A stretch of 64,000 nt of DNA, from positions 14,337,319 through 14,401,318 of the forward strand of contig BSYO01000006.1 of assembly GCA_033239525.1 (NCBI GenBank), given 5' to 3'. The DNA is from Nepenthes gracilis. Its lineage: Eukaryota > Streptophyta > Magnoliopsida > Caryophyllales > Nepenthaceae. A model generated the notes under the pieces. It searched no databases. It was not told where the DNA came from and saw only the letters and a program-made list of their open reading frames with translations. The stretch's first letter is position 1. Each line of letters opens with the position of its first letter. The position numbers and the translations under genes were made by a program. Of the stretch, positions 22,333 to 35,038 are shown in pieces.

Positions 22333-24684
22333 TGTAACGGAATGGATTTTTTTTTCCTCAGAAACTTTCGTCAAGACAGAAATAGGATTTTAGGACCAAA
22401 ATATAAGGTATGACTTCTGCAAAAATTTTGACAGAGTTTTCTTTGTAACTGGATGAAAACCCAAAAGTACAATCTATATAACCAACCATTAGAAGCACAT
22501 AACTATCAATTATATCACAATTCTTCCTACAACATGCATACACAAGATCACAGATGCCATCCATGGCATTAATCTATAAAACCATCAACTACACTAGCAG
22601 TTCATAAACGAGATGCCATCTAGGACCTATACAAAATATCCAAAAGTTTAGAGCGGAAGCAGAACTGTTAACCTACAAAAGCATAGTTTTCCTTTTTACT
22701 ATCACATTCATCACATGCATTTTTATACAAAATTCACATATACATGAATATTCATAGGTATAGAATCCATAAACAAAATCACATGTCTAGTCAAGTCTTT
22801 ATATCAAACTGATTCTCCCAAAATGGCTCTAAAATACTTTAGATCCTCGAAAGTCTTCAAGAAATGCTTTTAATCACTCATTCTCGTTAGGTACTAGCTC
22901 TACAGTCTCATCTGGAGGGAAAAATAATAAAACAGTGAGCCGGGGCCCAGCAAGGTACATGAAGTTATGCAGTAAAGCAGTTATGCAGAACAGTCGTGAA
23001 ATTATGTAGAAACAGAATGATTAAACGGAATAGAACCTAGAAAACAGAAAAAAGCATAATTTGATGATATTAAACTCAGAAATAAAAAATCAGTAATCAG
23101 CAATCAGTATAATTCGGAAAGCAAAATCAGAAAGTAAAGTAAGAAACTTCTCTTTTATATCAGAACAAAACAGTGATTGGTACAAAACAGTAATCAGTAC
23201 AGTAACGATGGTACAGAATAGAGTAGTAACAAAACAGAGCGGTAACAGACCCTGTCAGTAAATTCTACTAGTTGAGGGGGTGAACGATCGATGATAGATT
23301 GTGTACATCTCCTCACAATCCAAGGCTATAAACAGTGATATAAAATCTCGTCCCAAGGGATCAGTACAGGTATGTCTCCCGAAGGTAGGCCAAAAATAAA
23401 ACTTTCCTCCTGACCGTAATACCTCGAGGAAGGGCGTACCACATATAACTCCATGGATAGAGTTATCTTCAATCACCACCGTAAAGTTCTAAGGCATGCC
23501 AGTTAACCTAACCTGATTGTAATCAGTCCTGGGTCCTAAATAACAGTATCAAGAATAACTTATTTATTGAAGACCCTCTTTCATAATCTGAGTTTCACAA
23601 TTTCCTTTCAGTTAATTTTAGAAAGTTTGGAACATATAGTATCGGTCTAAAAACCCTTCAGTTTTACTTCAGAAGTACATAGAAATTTATCGGTATAAGT
23701 CAATGTAAAATTTTCAAAAAAAATTATACCAGGAGCTTCATTTCAGTGCCAATTAACTTTTATATAACAGGAGCTATAGTTAAAAATCATTAAAACCCCT
23801 TCATTTTCGTACCTAGGTTTTTGCCAAAACTTCCGGACCCAAAACGAACACCAAACATGTATTTATTCATGAAATCAACGCCATAAATCTATACACATAT
23901 ACTAAATCATGCAATTTAACAAAAAAACCCTAATATTTTCGAGTTAGGGTTTCATCACATGCTTCTGGAACCAAATCAAACACTAATTACATGCTTATTT
24001 ATGAAATCAAAGCCAAATATTGCAATAAACATGGGTAAACACAAAATCTAACCGAATAATCGAGGGAAACATGCTTCGTTTACTTTAAGCATGCAATAAT
24101 AACATTTTAGAATATTTTCATCAATTTTAAAGTAAGAGAAAATGGTAAAAACGAAAAATAACGTCCAAAGTACACTTGCCTGAACCCGATCTAAGATTAT
24201 TTTTACCCGGAGTGGATCGGAATGAGTGATTTTCTCTTTTTCCTCTTCTCTTCTCCCTCCTCTTTGTTCGTGCCTCAGCTTTCTCTCATTCTCCTTTTTC
24301 CCCCTTCCATTTATAACAAAAACGAAATCAGAACGTAGACAAAAATTTGGACTGCGCTCAAGCGCGTGTCGACCGTGCGGCGAGCACGCTACATTCTGAC
24401 AGCGCTCACCTCAAGCACCTAGCGAGCGCGTAGTGACTGTGGGGTTTCTGCCAGTGGCTCGCTCGAGCGTGCCTGGGGCATGCCGAGCGGCTAGCTATTG
24501 GATTTTTGTGCTCGCTGCCATGTCTCCGGCGCACAGCAGGCGCAACTCTGCTACTTACTGAACTCGGGTATTTTTCCAACTTTTTACTTTCGACCCTCAT
24601 TTTTCAATGCATGCTTGGCCTCTTAATGATTATCATCATTTTAATTATTCTCAATTATCATGTTTTTGGTTCCAGGGTCTCACA
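22333..24684 (-). repeat. Solo LTR A2 (A family) with perfect target duplication
   Basis: Begins tgtaacggaatgg and ends ggtctcaca, 2352 bp. Both sides carry the same five bases, gaacc (22328-22332 and 24685-24689), which proves a solo LTR inserted in B's interior. In sense: TATAAAT (24315-24309), donor CAG|GCAAGT (+1 at 24179), hairpins at 23297-23320 and about 23442-23464, small hairpin TGGGC/GCTCA near 22935-22948, and acceptor ccctccag|atgag (AG 22913-22912). Confidence 0.95.
22912..24179 (-). other. Predicted LTR leader intron in A2 (GC-AG)
   Basis: Donor CAG|GCAAGTGTAC, the consensus of GC-AG introns; acceptor tttttccctccag|atgag; length 1268 nt. TATAAAT lies 130 nt before the donor, leaving about 100 nt for exon 1. 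Confidence 0.55.
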
Positions 24685-25351
24685 GAACCTTAACCATCTG
24701 AATTAACCTGATTCTCAACATCTAATGCTTTCTATCCAAGATCGAGATTGAGACCTTACTGTAAGAAAAATTCCTAATCACCCTCAATGGTTTAACTCGA
24801 TCACAAACTTGCTTCCAAAATCAATGATACATGGAAAATTTTATGATAGTTCAATCAATTCGAAGGCAAACTAAATTTATTTACTACCTCTCCATCTTAA
24901 TACAAAATCTCAGACAGACAAACAGATTCTTACTTTGATTCATCCAAAGCCTTGAAAACAATCACTTATGTGGAACCTCAATCTTATTTTGAAATCTTTG
25001 GGCCATGGGCCCACATGCTTTTGCAGCGCTACTCTAATTAATCACTTATTTGAGCAGCAAATCCACTTGTAACTCTCATATATTGATTCATATTGGACAC
25101 TTAGGTTATACAGTAGTTATAAACATAAGAAAAATTCCAAATGTATCAACAACACTAAGGCAAAGCCCAAAATCCTCATATTACAATTAACTTAGGAAAT
25201 ACAATTGAAGGAATTACCCAAAAATTTTGGTACAGCCTTAAGTTACCACCAAAATCTCAAAACTCAAAATTTTAGCAACTTATCATCTCGTTGGAATATC
25301 GATGAGTCAGTTTATTCAACCCGAATGTATCATCCAATTTCACGACAAATG
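24685..25351 (-). mobile_element. Element B interior fragment, decayed pol
   Basis: Continues B between solo LTR A2 and LTR G. AT-rich with stops in all frames; I cannot name a domain. Assignment rests on the target duplications at both flanks (gaacc on the left, aaatg/aaata across G). Confidence 0.6.
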
Positions 25352-27136
25352 TGTGACGGAATGGGTTATTTTTTCTTAATAACCTTAGTTAATAATCATA
25401 TAAAACTAATACCTATAATTTAAATAATATAAAATTTCTATAGAAAATCGGATAGAGTTTTCTCTAAAAGTGGACAAAATCAGATACACAACCTACCTAA
25501 TTAAACCTGTATAAGTGTATAAATATCCAGATTTTAAAATTTTTTACCACCACAACACATACATAGGATCCACAATTGCCATATCATCCATGACTCCAAT
25601 ACGGTATCTCAACTACTACATAGGATCAAAAGAGAGATACCATCTAGGCCTAAACAAATCCAAAATCAATATAAATAATCTGCGGAAGTATAATAATAAA
25701 CCATAATAATAAACAATATACTACAATACAATTAAGACATAACATTATTCTAACTTGACTCATCACATTTCAATATATTAAACATATCCAAAACTATAAG
25801 CCTCCGAAATGCAGCAAATTTCATTTAAGCAAATCCCTCTCATTACTTTAACTAATCGGGCGTCAGCTCATGGCTCTCATTTGGAAGGAAGAAGAGGCCA
25901 GGGTGAGCTAACAGCTCAACAAATGTAATCACATTCAAAAGTAATAAACAATATAAGCAAATTTTAGCAGAAGGAAATGCATGAATATGAACTTGATGGA
26001 ATATGCTTGAAATACAATTTACTTCTTTCTTATATTTTTCTTTTCTTTAAGATACAGATTCTAGGTTCCTTCACTAAGACACTCGGCCCAGAGTCTCTTC
26101 CTAACCTTTTTCCTTACACTCTCTAGTTCTTTATTTATGGGCTTTTGGTCTGACGGTGTAGGTAGGGTAGGTCAACCACTCATGAGTAGTTGAAAGTCGG
26201 TTACCTACTTAGTCTTGGTCTTCATTATTAGTCATCATGTCAATCAATCGGGTGGTCAACTCTTCCTTGGCCTCTCTTCACTCTTTCCGGTCAACATTAG
26301 TTGACCGGATTAAATTTCCCCTCTTTCTATCGCTTATCGTCTACGGAAGCCGTTTAAATGGCCTTTGGAAAAAGCGTCTCCGGAAATCTCTTCTCTTACC
26401 GGTCTCCGAGATCATCTTCATGGTCTCCGGAAGGTTTTTATTCTCTCCGAAAATTTTCGGTCAACTAGCGTTAACCGGTTTAATTTTCCATTTTTCCATA
26501 AAAGATCTTTTTGCGTTCATCATTTCCGGCGTCGTCTCTAGAAGCCTCCTCGATGGCCTCCGAAAATGGTCTCCGAAACTGGAAAACTCCTCAGTTTTTC
26601 CATGGAAATCATCTCTGGCAAACTCATCAATCTTCTCCGAAATTTGTCTTCAGAGAGCTCCTCAATCGGCTCTGGAAGTCATTTTCATCGTCTCCGGAAC
26701 TTAAGTCTCCAAATTCAACTTCTTTGGAGACCAAGGTCTCCGGTACTCAAGTCTCCAATTCTCACTCAATCCTGCCTAAATAACGTCTCCAGAAGAATTG
26801 TTCCAAATTCATCTCCCGAATTCACATAATCGTCTTCGAAAATTGCGTTAATCGTTTCCGGAAGCCTCCTTAATTGTCTCCGGAAAGCACTCATTAATCG
26901 TCTCCGGAACTTAAGCCTCCCAATTCAACATCTCTGGATATCAAGGTCTCCGGAACGAAAGTCTCCAAATTCAGCGTCCAAGGTTTTCGGAATTATCGTC
27001 TCCGGAAGCAAGGCCTCCGGAAAGGTCTCCGGGAAAAACTCCTTAATCATCTCTAGAATGGTATCCGAAAACAAGGTCTCTAGAATCGTGGTCTTTGGAA
27101 TAACGTCTCCAAGCTTCAATCGTCTCCGGAGATCAA

Positions 27137-30079
27137 TGTGACGGACCGGATTATTCTCCATCGAATAACCTCCATCAATGGCAACACAGCCCTAAGCCCA
27201 TAATTAAACTATGGACTCTATAGAAAATTCAGTAGAGTTTCCTCTGCAACCGGACGAAAACCGAAATACAACCTGTTAAATATCATCCTATACAAGCACA
27301 CATCTATCAAAAGGCTTACACACAAAGCCTACAACACGCCACACAGGATCACAATCTGCCATATCATCATGGCTCCAATACTGAGACTCTAGCTACTATA
27401 TTTGGATCTAGAGAGATGCCATCTAAATGAAACAAAACTCTAAACATCAATACAGACGCGGAAGCATACTAAATCATTATAAATGCGGAAACATAACAAA
27501 ACCATAAAACAATAACTATAACGAGCCACGCTCAACCCCGAGTGGCCGTCTACAATCCGATCCAACTCTAAGTCCAAATCTTTACTGCGCTCGCCGTCTA
27601 GCCAATCTTATCAAGCAAGTCTCTCCTTGCTCTATCTATCCGGCGTCAGCTAAGTGTTCTCATCTGAAAGGAAACAACAATAACAGCAAGAGTGAACTAA
27701 CAGCTCAGCAAGTATAATCATAATCACATCTCCAATACATATTCAAGAACTGAATAGGGGAGGGAATACAAGTACTCTCCATAATCAAGAAACAGGACAG
27801 GGAACAGGAAACAATTGGAATCACTTGGTTCTCACTGTTCTCATGGTTACACTATTTGGTCATCATTTGGAATCACTAGATTCTCATGATTACATCTTGA
27901 ATCACGGGACTCACACGTTTTCATCTTGAACATGATTCATTTTCATTATTACATCATCTTTGCGGACCCCGGCTAGCAGACCATACTAGCCAATGATACG
28001 AGAGAATGAGGATAGGAATGTGTTCGCTACACATTCTAAAGCCACGACTACTATTTTAGGTCGGTAGCACATGACCCTCGGTTGCATCCATGCAACGATC
28101 ATCACAGACGACTACATCTCAATATGTAGCGTCGACAGACACACCCCACACCCATGGGGTCCAGGGAAATCCTCGTTCTTCCACAGTAGTTTCCTAAAGC
28201 GTACCACAGACATCACCCACTCCCACGAGCGGCTGGAATACGTGGCCAAGTATTTCTCGGGTTCACACCGTGATGGATATGGTATACTAAAGAATACTAC
28301 CCATACGACTCAGGGTCCTAGTTTCAAGATTAGGTTCAACACTTGGAGAGGGAAACCCACATTTGCCACACACACACAATCACATCTCGGGGAAATCTCA
28401 TTCCCATCACAATCATCTCCAACCGGGAGATTACATCATCAAACACATCCCCATCCAGGAGATTACATCATCATAAGCTCAATGTGGATTCCCTTCCATT
28501 CACACCACGGTTTACAATATCTAATGGGACTCATTTCCCTTAATCACAACCCGTGGGACTCAATTCCATTAATCCACAACAAGTCATCCAAGTTCACGAG
28601 AGAGATTAGATTCTTACCTCCGATGATCACATATCACTTTGGAACCTCCGGGACTCATCCCTTGCCTCCAGCACACGGATACACGTTTTGGAGCTTACAT
28701 TTGCGTTTAAACATTTAAACGTTATATCAATAACAATTATGGAAGCATAACACTTATATTTCTCATTTCATTTTCGGGAATGATAATGATTTCTTTTGAA
28801 CACTGTGGGGCCAGCACACGGTTGATACTTTGAAATTGGACGTCCGGTAGATTCGTACACACACTTGATACGGGATTTCGCATTTGGGTTGATTTAACTT
28901 AACACGAGGGTGGAAGTATGCAACTTCCCATTCATTTCTAGATTATCCACAACGGGAACTATTAAGGCTCGGATGCTTAACGGGTCAAATCTTGCAAGAT
29001 TCGCATCCGGTCGATATATACACACAATTGGAACACGGGGATTCACATTCTAGGGTCATTCAATCATTTTACGAAGGTGACAACACGCAATTATCACCTC
29101 CGGTCTCGGGTGAACAGTAACAGCGCCCGTTTATAGGGCTCGGACGCCGCAAACGGGTCAAAACGTACGAAATCGAACCCATGGCTGACCTATATTCATC
29201 AATGGGACGTGGGGATTCACATTTTGGGGTCAATTTCATGATGGGCGGGAAATGGGAAATCCCCAATCTTCGTGGGTTAGGGTTTCGGTGAAACCCTCCT
29301 GGGCGAATCGAACACGAATCGGACAAATAACTACATATTCTTGGACCTCAAGGCATGGGTTTCATGATTCTAACGTTCACCATGGGTATCGACACAAAAT
29401 ACCCAACAAAAATTCATAAAACATTGAAAGAGAACGAGAAGTGAGTATGACAACACTTGCCTCGACGCGTGCTTTCACTTTTATACCTGGCTCTCGGACG
29501 GAATCGGACTCCCGGGCTAGATCTCCCTTCTTCTCTCTCTAGATGCACCCCTCTCTCTCTCTAAAACCCTCGGTCGATCTGATAAATGAGGGAGAAGGAA
29601 ACTTGGCGCGTATTTATATTGCTCCTGTCGCTCGTGCAGAGCTCGAGCGGCCAGCGGGCGGCCGTGACACGGGCCGTCCACCGCTCGAGCTGCGCTCGAG
29701 CGGCCTTGATTCTGGGTTTTCCGCTCGAGCCACGGCTCGAGCTCCCAGAGGGAGTGGGTCTGGCTCGCGGCAAGCCTGCAGCAAGCCTACGTCGCGTTTT
29801 CGCCGTTCGGGACCCGTTTTGACCCTTCTAACCCAATCTTTCACATCCTTGGACTTTATTTTTGATTATATCACCTTAATAAGTCATGATTATCATGATT
29901 TAAAACCCAAAGTCTTATTCACAAAGCAACATTTCACGATTTACAGTTTTAGTTCCCGATTTACCGATTTTTGGCTCTTTAAGCTGTTCATCCGATTCCT
30001 CTCATACCTTTTGACCATGATACACCTATATTAACTTAATTGCCTTCTAATTATTATTTCCTTAACTCAGAACCTCACA
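27137..30079 (-). repeat. Solo LTR F (2943 bp) with perfect target duplication
   Basis: Begins tgtgacggaccgg and ends gaacctcaca; atcaa repeats on both sides (27132-27136, 30080-30084). In sense: CTCGAG-centred inverted repeat (29681-29703), TATA-like AATATAAATA (29620-29611), CT-rich exon 1, donor GAG|GCAAGTG (+1 at 29460), stem gaatgtgt/acacattc (28016-28036), small hairpin near 27693-27707, acceptor tttcctttcag|atgag (AG 27665-27664). Related to H and J. Open frames inside it are not genes. Confidence 0.95.
27664..29460 (-). other. Predicted LTR leader intron in F (GC-AG)
   Basis: Donor GAG|GCAAGTG at 29460; acceptor preceded by tgttgtttcctttcag; branch-like TTCAC 29 nt upstream; 1797 nt, the longest of the set. 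The acceptor is the best polypyrimidine tract seen here. Confidence 0.55.
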
Positions 30080-30462
30080 ATCAAGGTCTCTGGAAGCTTC
30101 ATTCTCTAAACGTCTCTAGAATTTACAGTTTCATGGTCTCCGAAATTATGCCTATTTAGAATTTGGTCAAGGCTGCGTTGACCGTAAGTTGGGTTACACA
30201 GCCGGCCTCCTTTTTCCCTTCCGGTCAACAGGTGTTGACCGAAGAAGCTTTCCTTCACATTCTCAGTCAACTAGCGTTGACCGGTTACGTTTCTCTCACA
30301 TCTTCCGGTCAACAGGCGTTGACCGGATCAATTTTTCCTTCACCTTTTTGCCATTCTCTTGACATAAAAGAATTTAGTCCTTATATTTTCGATGACCGGA
30401 GGTCCCAAAAATTTGATACATTACAATTCTTCCATTTCGTCCTCAAAATTTTAAATAAAGTT

Positions 30463-30988
30463 ACTAACCTCAAGAAAACAAGTGGGGATACTTGTTCTGA
30501 ATCTCTTCCTTTCATTCCCAAATTGCTTCTTCAGGTGAGTGATTCTTCTAGAGTACCTTTATTAAGGAGATTGATTTTGTATGTAGCCTTTGTTCCTTTC
30601 GATCCAAAATCTGCGTTGGTTCCTCTACATAGGATAAGTCCTTGTCAATTGTCAAAGGCTCGAACTCAATCACATGTGCAGGGTCATGGACATATTTCTT
30701 AAGCATTGATACATGAAACAAGTTTTGTACTTCCGCCAAGCTTGGTGGTAGCGTCAGTCTATAGGCCACCTCTCCGATCCTTTCTGAGACCTCAAAGGGG
30801 CCAATAAATCGTGGCTTCAACTTTCCTTTTATCCTAAATCTGGATGTTCCTTTAGATGGCGACACTTTTAGGAATACAAAGTCACCTACGTCAAATTTCA
30901 ATGCAAGATCTCCTCGGTCTGCATAGCTCTTATGTCTACTCCAGGCAACCCTCAAATTCTCATGTACTAGCTTTATCTTTTCCGTCAT
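30463..30988 (-). pseudogene. Element E integrase C-terminus and chromodomain
   Basis: FDVGDFVFLKVSPSKGT, LKPRFIGPFEVSERIGEVAY, FHVSMLKKYVHDPAHVIEFE and DLSYVEEPTQILDRKEQRL run in one frame from 30988 to 30548. The chromodomain core continues in another frame to about 30463, before the polypurine region next to 30425. It corresponds to 18040-18815 of element A and 53865-54446 of J. Confidence 0.87.
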
Positions 30989-31790
30989 CTCTCTAACAAT
31001 TTCTGGACCCAGAATTCTTTTATCTCCGGGCTCCTTCTAGTGGATCGGTGATCTACATCTCCTTCTATACAATGCTTCAAAAGGGGACATGCCTATGCCG
31101 GCCTGATAACTGTTATTATATGTGAATTCTGCCAAGTCCAAGAAATTATCCCAAGTCCCTTTCATTTCCAAAACCGAGGCCCTTAACATATCCTCAAAGA
31201 TCTAATCGTCTGTTCTGACTGGCCGTCGGTTTGCGGATGATAAGCGGTGCTGAATTTTAATTCTGTTCCCAATTCCTTAAGGGAACTCTTCTAGAACCTC
31301 GAAACAAAGCGAGGGTCCCTATTAGATACAATAGAGGCAGGCACACCATGAAGCCTGACGACTTCGTTCACATACAACTAGGCCAGTTTATCATGGGAGT
31401 AAGTCGTCTGGATTGCTAGGAAATGGGATGACTTTATGAGCTGGTCAACTATAACCCAACAGCATCATATTTTCTTGGCGTCCTTGGTAGACTGGTCACG
31501 AAGTCCATAGTAACATCCTCCCATTTCCAGCCTGGAAGCGGCATTGGTTGTAATAGCCTAGATGGCTTTCTCCTTTCTGCTTTCACTTGCTGGCACATAA
31601 GATATCTTCCTACATGAGCCGTGATGTCCCTCTACATATTCCTCCACCAGAACGTTTTCTTTAAGTCCTGCTACATCTTATTGACTCCTGGGTGGATTGT
31701 ATACCATGATCAATGGGCTTCCTTCAAAATCTTTTCTTTCAATTCCTTGTCGTCCGGCACACATAATCGATCCCTAAACCTCAATGCTCC
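30989..31790 (-). pseudogene. Element E integrase core and zinc-binding domain, decayed
   Basis: Near 31250-31200 the segment with TDGQSE (catalytic Glu) is readable. Near 31330-31300 IVSNRDPR stands where SDRDPR is usual, so the second catalytic Asp appears to be Asn. The N-terminal zinc-binding block lies around 31600-31790, with several stops. This integrase would be inactive even without the frameshifts. Confidence 0.78.
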
Positions 31791-31949
31791 ATCCGGCCTG
31801 ACATAAAAATTACTTCAGGAATCTCTGTTCAGATTACTCATGATATTCATAAGAAAGGGATCACTCACCTGCCCTTCCTTAACCTCATTTATCACCTCTA
31901 GTTAGACTTGAAGGTATGCTAAAATCATTCTCTTTCCTTGAACATATCG

Positions 31950-32460
31950 TTGGATGTCATAGTGCATTAGACAGTCCAACATCTCCATTTACTTGACCTG
32001 TGTCCTTGCCAAGACACTTGGTTGTCGACTTAGTGCATCGGTGACTACATTGGCCTTACCCGGCTCGTATTGATCTCACAGTTATAATCCTTCAGAAATT
32101 AAATCCACCTTTGCTGCCGCATGTTCAGTTCTTTTTGAGAGAATAAATACTTAAAACTTTTACGATCAGAATAGGCCAAGAATTTCTCACCATACAGGTA
32201 ATGTCTCCATATTTTTAGGGCGAATACTACTGCGGCCAATTCTAGATTGTGAGTTGGGTAATTCCTTTCATGATCCTTTAACTGACATGATCCATAGGCA
32301 ACTACCCTTCATGCTACATTAAAACACAGCCCAACCCAAACTTTGAGGATCACAATAGACAATTAGTTCTCCTGATTCATCCGGAATGGTCAGGATTGGT
32401 GCAAAAGTTAGCCGGTCTTTTAGTACATGAAAGCTCCCTTCACAGTCATCCGTCTAATCA
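31950..32460 (-). pseudogene. Element E RNase H, decayed
   Basis: Fragments readable in sense across frames, such as the ADALSR-type end near 32030, the sequence encoding YSD.K near 32165, and the region near 32400-32340 corresponding to YCDASK.GLGC. Positions between RT (right) and integrase (left) confirm the call. Confidence 0.7.
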
Positions 32461-32675
32461 AATTTGACCTCTTTCTTTGTTAGTTGGGTAAGTGGCAAGG
32501 CAATTCAGGAGAAGTTCTCCACAAATCATCGGTAATATCTAGCCATGCCTAAAAAGCTCCGTACCTCGGTCATAGAGGTTGGCCGATTCCATTTCACCAG
32601 TGCCTCCACCTTCTTAGGGTCGATAGAAATTCCCTCCTTCGAAATGATGTGTCCAAGGAATCCCACTTTCTCTAA

Positions 32676-33230
32676 TCAGAATTCACACTTATTTAATTTG
32701 GCGATCAGCCGGTGTTCCCTAAAAATCAGAAGTGTAATCACTAAATGCTCCTCATGATCCTCATGTCTCTTCGAATAGACAAGGATGTCATCAATAAAGA
32801 CTATCACAAATTTATCCAAATAGGGCTGAAAAACTCGATTAATCAAGTCTATAAATGCGGCTGCAGTGTTAGTTAATCCAAATGGTATCACTACAAACTC
32901 ATAGTGCCCATATCTAGTTAGGAAAGCAGTCTTTGCTACATCATCCTTTTGAATTCGAAGCTGATGATAACCGGATCTAAGGTCAATTTTTGAGAATACG
33001 CAAGCTCCCTGAAACTGATCAAGGAGGTCATCTATCCTTGACAAGGGGTATTTATTCTTAGTGGTAACTTTGTTCAACTCGTAATAATCCTCACACAACC
33101 TTATGGTTCCATCCTTCTTTCTTACAAACAGGACCTGTGCACCCCATGGAGACACACTTGGCCGGATGAAACCCAATAACTCCTACAATTGCTATTTTAA
33201 TTCCTTAAGTTCAGCCGGTGCCATCCTATA
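32676..33230 (-). pseudogene. Element E reverse transcriptase
   Basis: Contains [65 protein letters not shown] and [19 protein letters not shown]. The first catalytic Asp and the DD pair are intact. It ends at LNKCEF, with a stop where the family has Trp, as in element A. Open for 166 codons, but upstream and downstream frames are broken. Confidence 0.9.
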
Positions 33231-33343
33231 TGGTGCTTTAGATACTGGCGCTGATCCTGGCACCAATTTTATTTCAAATTCTATCTCCCGTCAGGGTGGC
33301 AGCCCAGGTAATTCATCAGGAAATAGGTCTTCGAACTCACATA

Positions 33344-34233
33344 TCACAGGAATCTCTTTTGCCAGAGTCCTTGACGCTCAGTCACACTAGCGAAGGCTAG
33401 GTAGGCTTGGCACTCATTACTAATCAAGTGCCGGGCATGGAGGGCCGAAATGAAGCAGAATGCTTCCTTCTGTCGGACTCCCTGAATATAGAAGGGTCTG
33501 TTTCCAGGGATAGTGAATTTCACTCTTTTTCGGAAACAATCGATACTGGCATGATACTTTGCCAACCAATCCATCCTCAGGATTGCATCAAAGTCCTTCA
33601 TTCTAGCAAAACTAGGTTAACGGGCATTAAGAATCCATTCAACTCGATTAGACACTCCGGATACATAACATCTAAAATTACTGATGACCCTGCGGGCGAG
33701 ACGACCATCAATAGATAGCTAAGAACTTGGGGGAGTGTCATGAGACAATTTTTAAAATCATGGGAGACAAACGAGTGGGTGGATCCTGACTCAAAGAGCA
33801 CGTGACTAAAATTGCCACAGATAGAAAGTGTACCTTCCACTACCTCGGTAGAGGCTTCGGCCTCCTTTACAGAAACAGCGAACACCTTGGCTGGGATGGG
33901 GGACTTAAATTCTGGGGCTCGCTTGGCATGTGGGCAGTCCTTAATCTTGTGTCTACCCTTGCCACAATAATAGCAGACTCCTAGCTTCTTATAGCACGGT
34001 TTCCCTTCATGCGACCTTCTGCAATGAGCACATGGATTGTTGGATGTTTGGGGAGTCTTGACGGATTGGTCCTGCTCCCTACTAGACCTTAATGGTTTTG
34101 CCTTCTTTGAGGGTCCTCCACTAGCACTGGCTTTTGAAGCCTGATCAAAAGTCATTTGTCTGAAAAATTTCACTCTTTTCAGCTCCTTCTCATAAATAAC
34201 GGCCCTTTCTAACACCTCTCCATACATAGCCAA
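33344..34233 (-). pseudogene. Element E gag C-terminus, zinc knuckle and protease
   Basis: One frame (34233-33598) holds a basic linker, the knuckle CYYCGKGRHKIKDC (C-C-H-C intact), then VEGTLSICGNFSHVLFESGS with THSFVS, the protease active-site region. The canonical D-S-G is E-S-G here, so the catalytic Asp is lost. The protease C-terminal block (MKDFDAILRMDWLAKYHASI) follows in another frame at 33601-33344. Confidence 0.88.
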
Positions 34234-34848
34234 CTTTAAGGTTGAGAGATGTCTCCTAATATCATCTCTTAATCCTTGAAAGAACCTTCTAGCCTTTCTC
34301 TCCTAATCTTCCACCATATAAGGAGCATAGCGGGACAGTTCCGCTAATTTTGCATCATACTCGGCCACGGTGCGAGTGCCTTGCCTTAAGTGAAGGAATT
34401 CATCTTCCTTCTATCCGCGAAGGTTAGCAGGAAAGTATTTATCCAAGAATGCTACTTCGAACATTCCCCAAGTATTTTCCCTCTCTGGCACTTCGAAGGC
34501 TCTCTTTTGCATCTCTCACCAGTGGTGGGCCTCACCCACTAGCTTATGGGTGGCAAATAGGACCTTATCTCCAACAGGACACTTAATCACTACGAACACC
34601 TTCTTTAATCGTTGGATCCAGGTGTCCTCCTTCAACGGGTTGGGTTCTCCAAAGAATTCAGGAATTCGCTCATTGGTAAAGCCATCGTAGACTGACGCTT
34701 CTTGATGAACAGGAATTGGGGCGGTCACCGGGGTTGGTGGAGCCAAGGCTTCTATGACATCAGCCATCCTGTCCAGTAGATTCAAGTACCTTGTCTCCGG
34801 GTCTGGAGGGTTGTTAGTCCGGACGGCTCATTTTCCTCTATTAGACAT
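34234..34848 (-). pseudogene. gag: Element E gag N-terminal and capsid region
   Basis: ATG at 34848 (sense), 178 nt after the PBS. Then LNLLDRMADVIEAL, FTNERIPEFFGEPNPLKEDT and VGDKVLFATHKLVGEAHHW (to 34516), continuing in other frames with the LRQG.RTV.EYDAK-type capsid block near 34380. Homologous to 14084-14800 of A and 61543-61136 of J. Confidence 0.85.
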
Positions 34849-35025
34849 TTCCTCAGCAACGACCTTGATTTCTGAAAAGAACATTTTGGTTAGACTACTA
34901 GCCAAAGGCGGCTAACACATAGTACTCCATCCTACGCATAAGTAATCCTAACCCCCTTCACCCTTAACTAATCTTGTCCTAAGTTTTCGTATCGATTTAG
35001 ATCGAACCTAAAGCATTTTAGTTTT

Positions 35026-35036
35026 CTCTAATACCA
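35026..35036 (-). other. Primer-binding site of element E (one base off)
   Basis: In sense TGGTATTAGAG, differing by one C-to-T change from TGGTATCAGAG, two bases from the 5' LTR. Confidence 0.88.
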
Positions 35037-35038
35037 GT

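Larger units (their letters stand above)
26061..30425 (-). repeat. Element E 3' LTR (truncated), host of F
   Basis: 26061-27136 and 30085-30425 match 36605-38019 nearly throughout. Dominated by GTCTCCGGAA-like motifs (26370-27130) and paired palindromes CCGGTCAAC/GTTGACCGG (26287-26308, 30221-30241, 30263-30284, 30305-30326). Ends ttgatacattaca, giving TGTAATG in sense. The sequence left of 26061 belongs to LTR G, not to this LTR. Confidence 0.82.

Noticed and set aside
24360..24600. Possible host gene exon, GC-rich with a 64-codon frame
   Set aside because: It is the CTCGAG-type promoter block of solo LTR A2, bounded by a perfect target duplication.
26237..26829. Overlapping plus-strand frames (155, 90 and 87 codons)
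   Set aside because: Repetitive GTCTCCGGAA field of element E's 3' LTR; similar spurious frames occur at 37108-37383.
28071..28718. 215-codon open frame on the plus strand
   Set aside because: Lies inside solo LTR F on the strand opposite to its transcription; the related LTRs of J do not keep it open.
29543..30034. 163-codon open frame, plus strand
   Set aside because: Spans the GC-rich promoter region of solo LTR F; openness follows from few TA-containing codons in the CTCGAG block.
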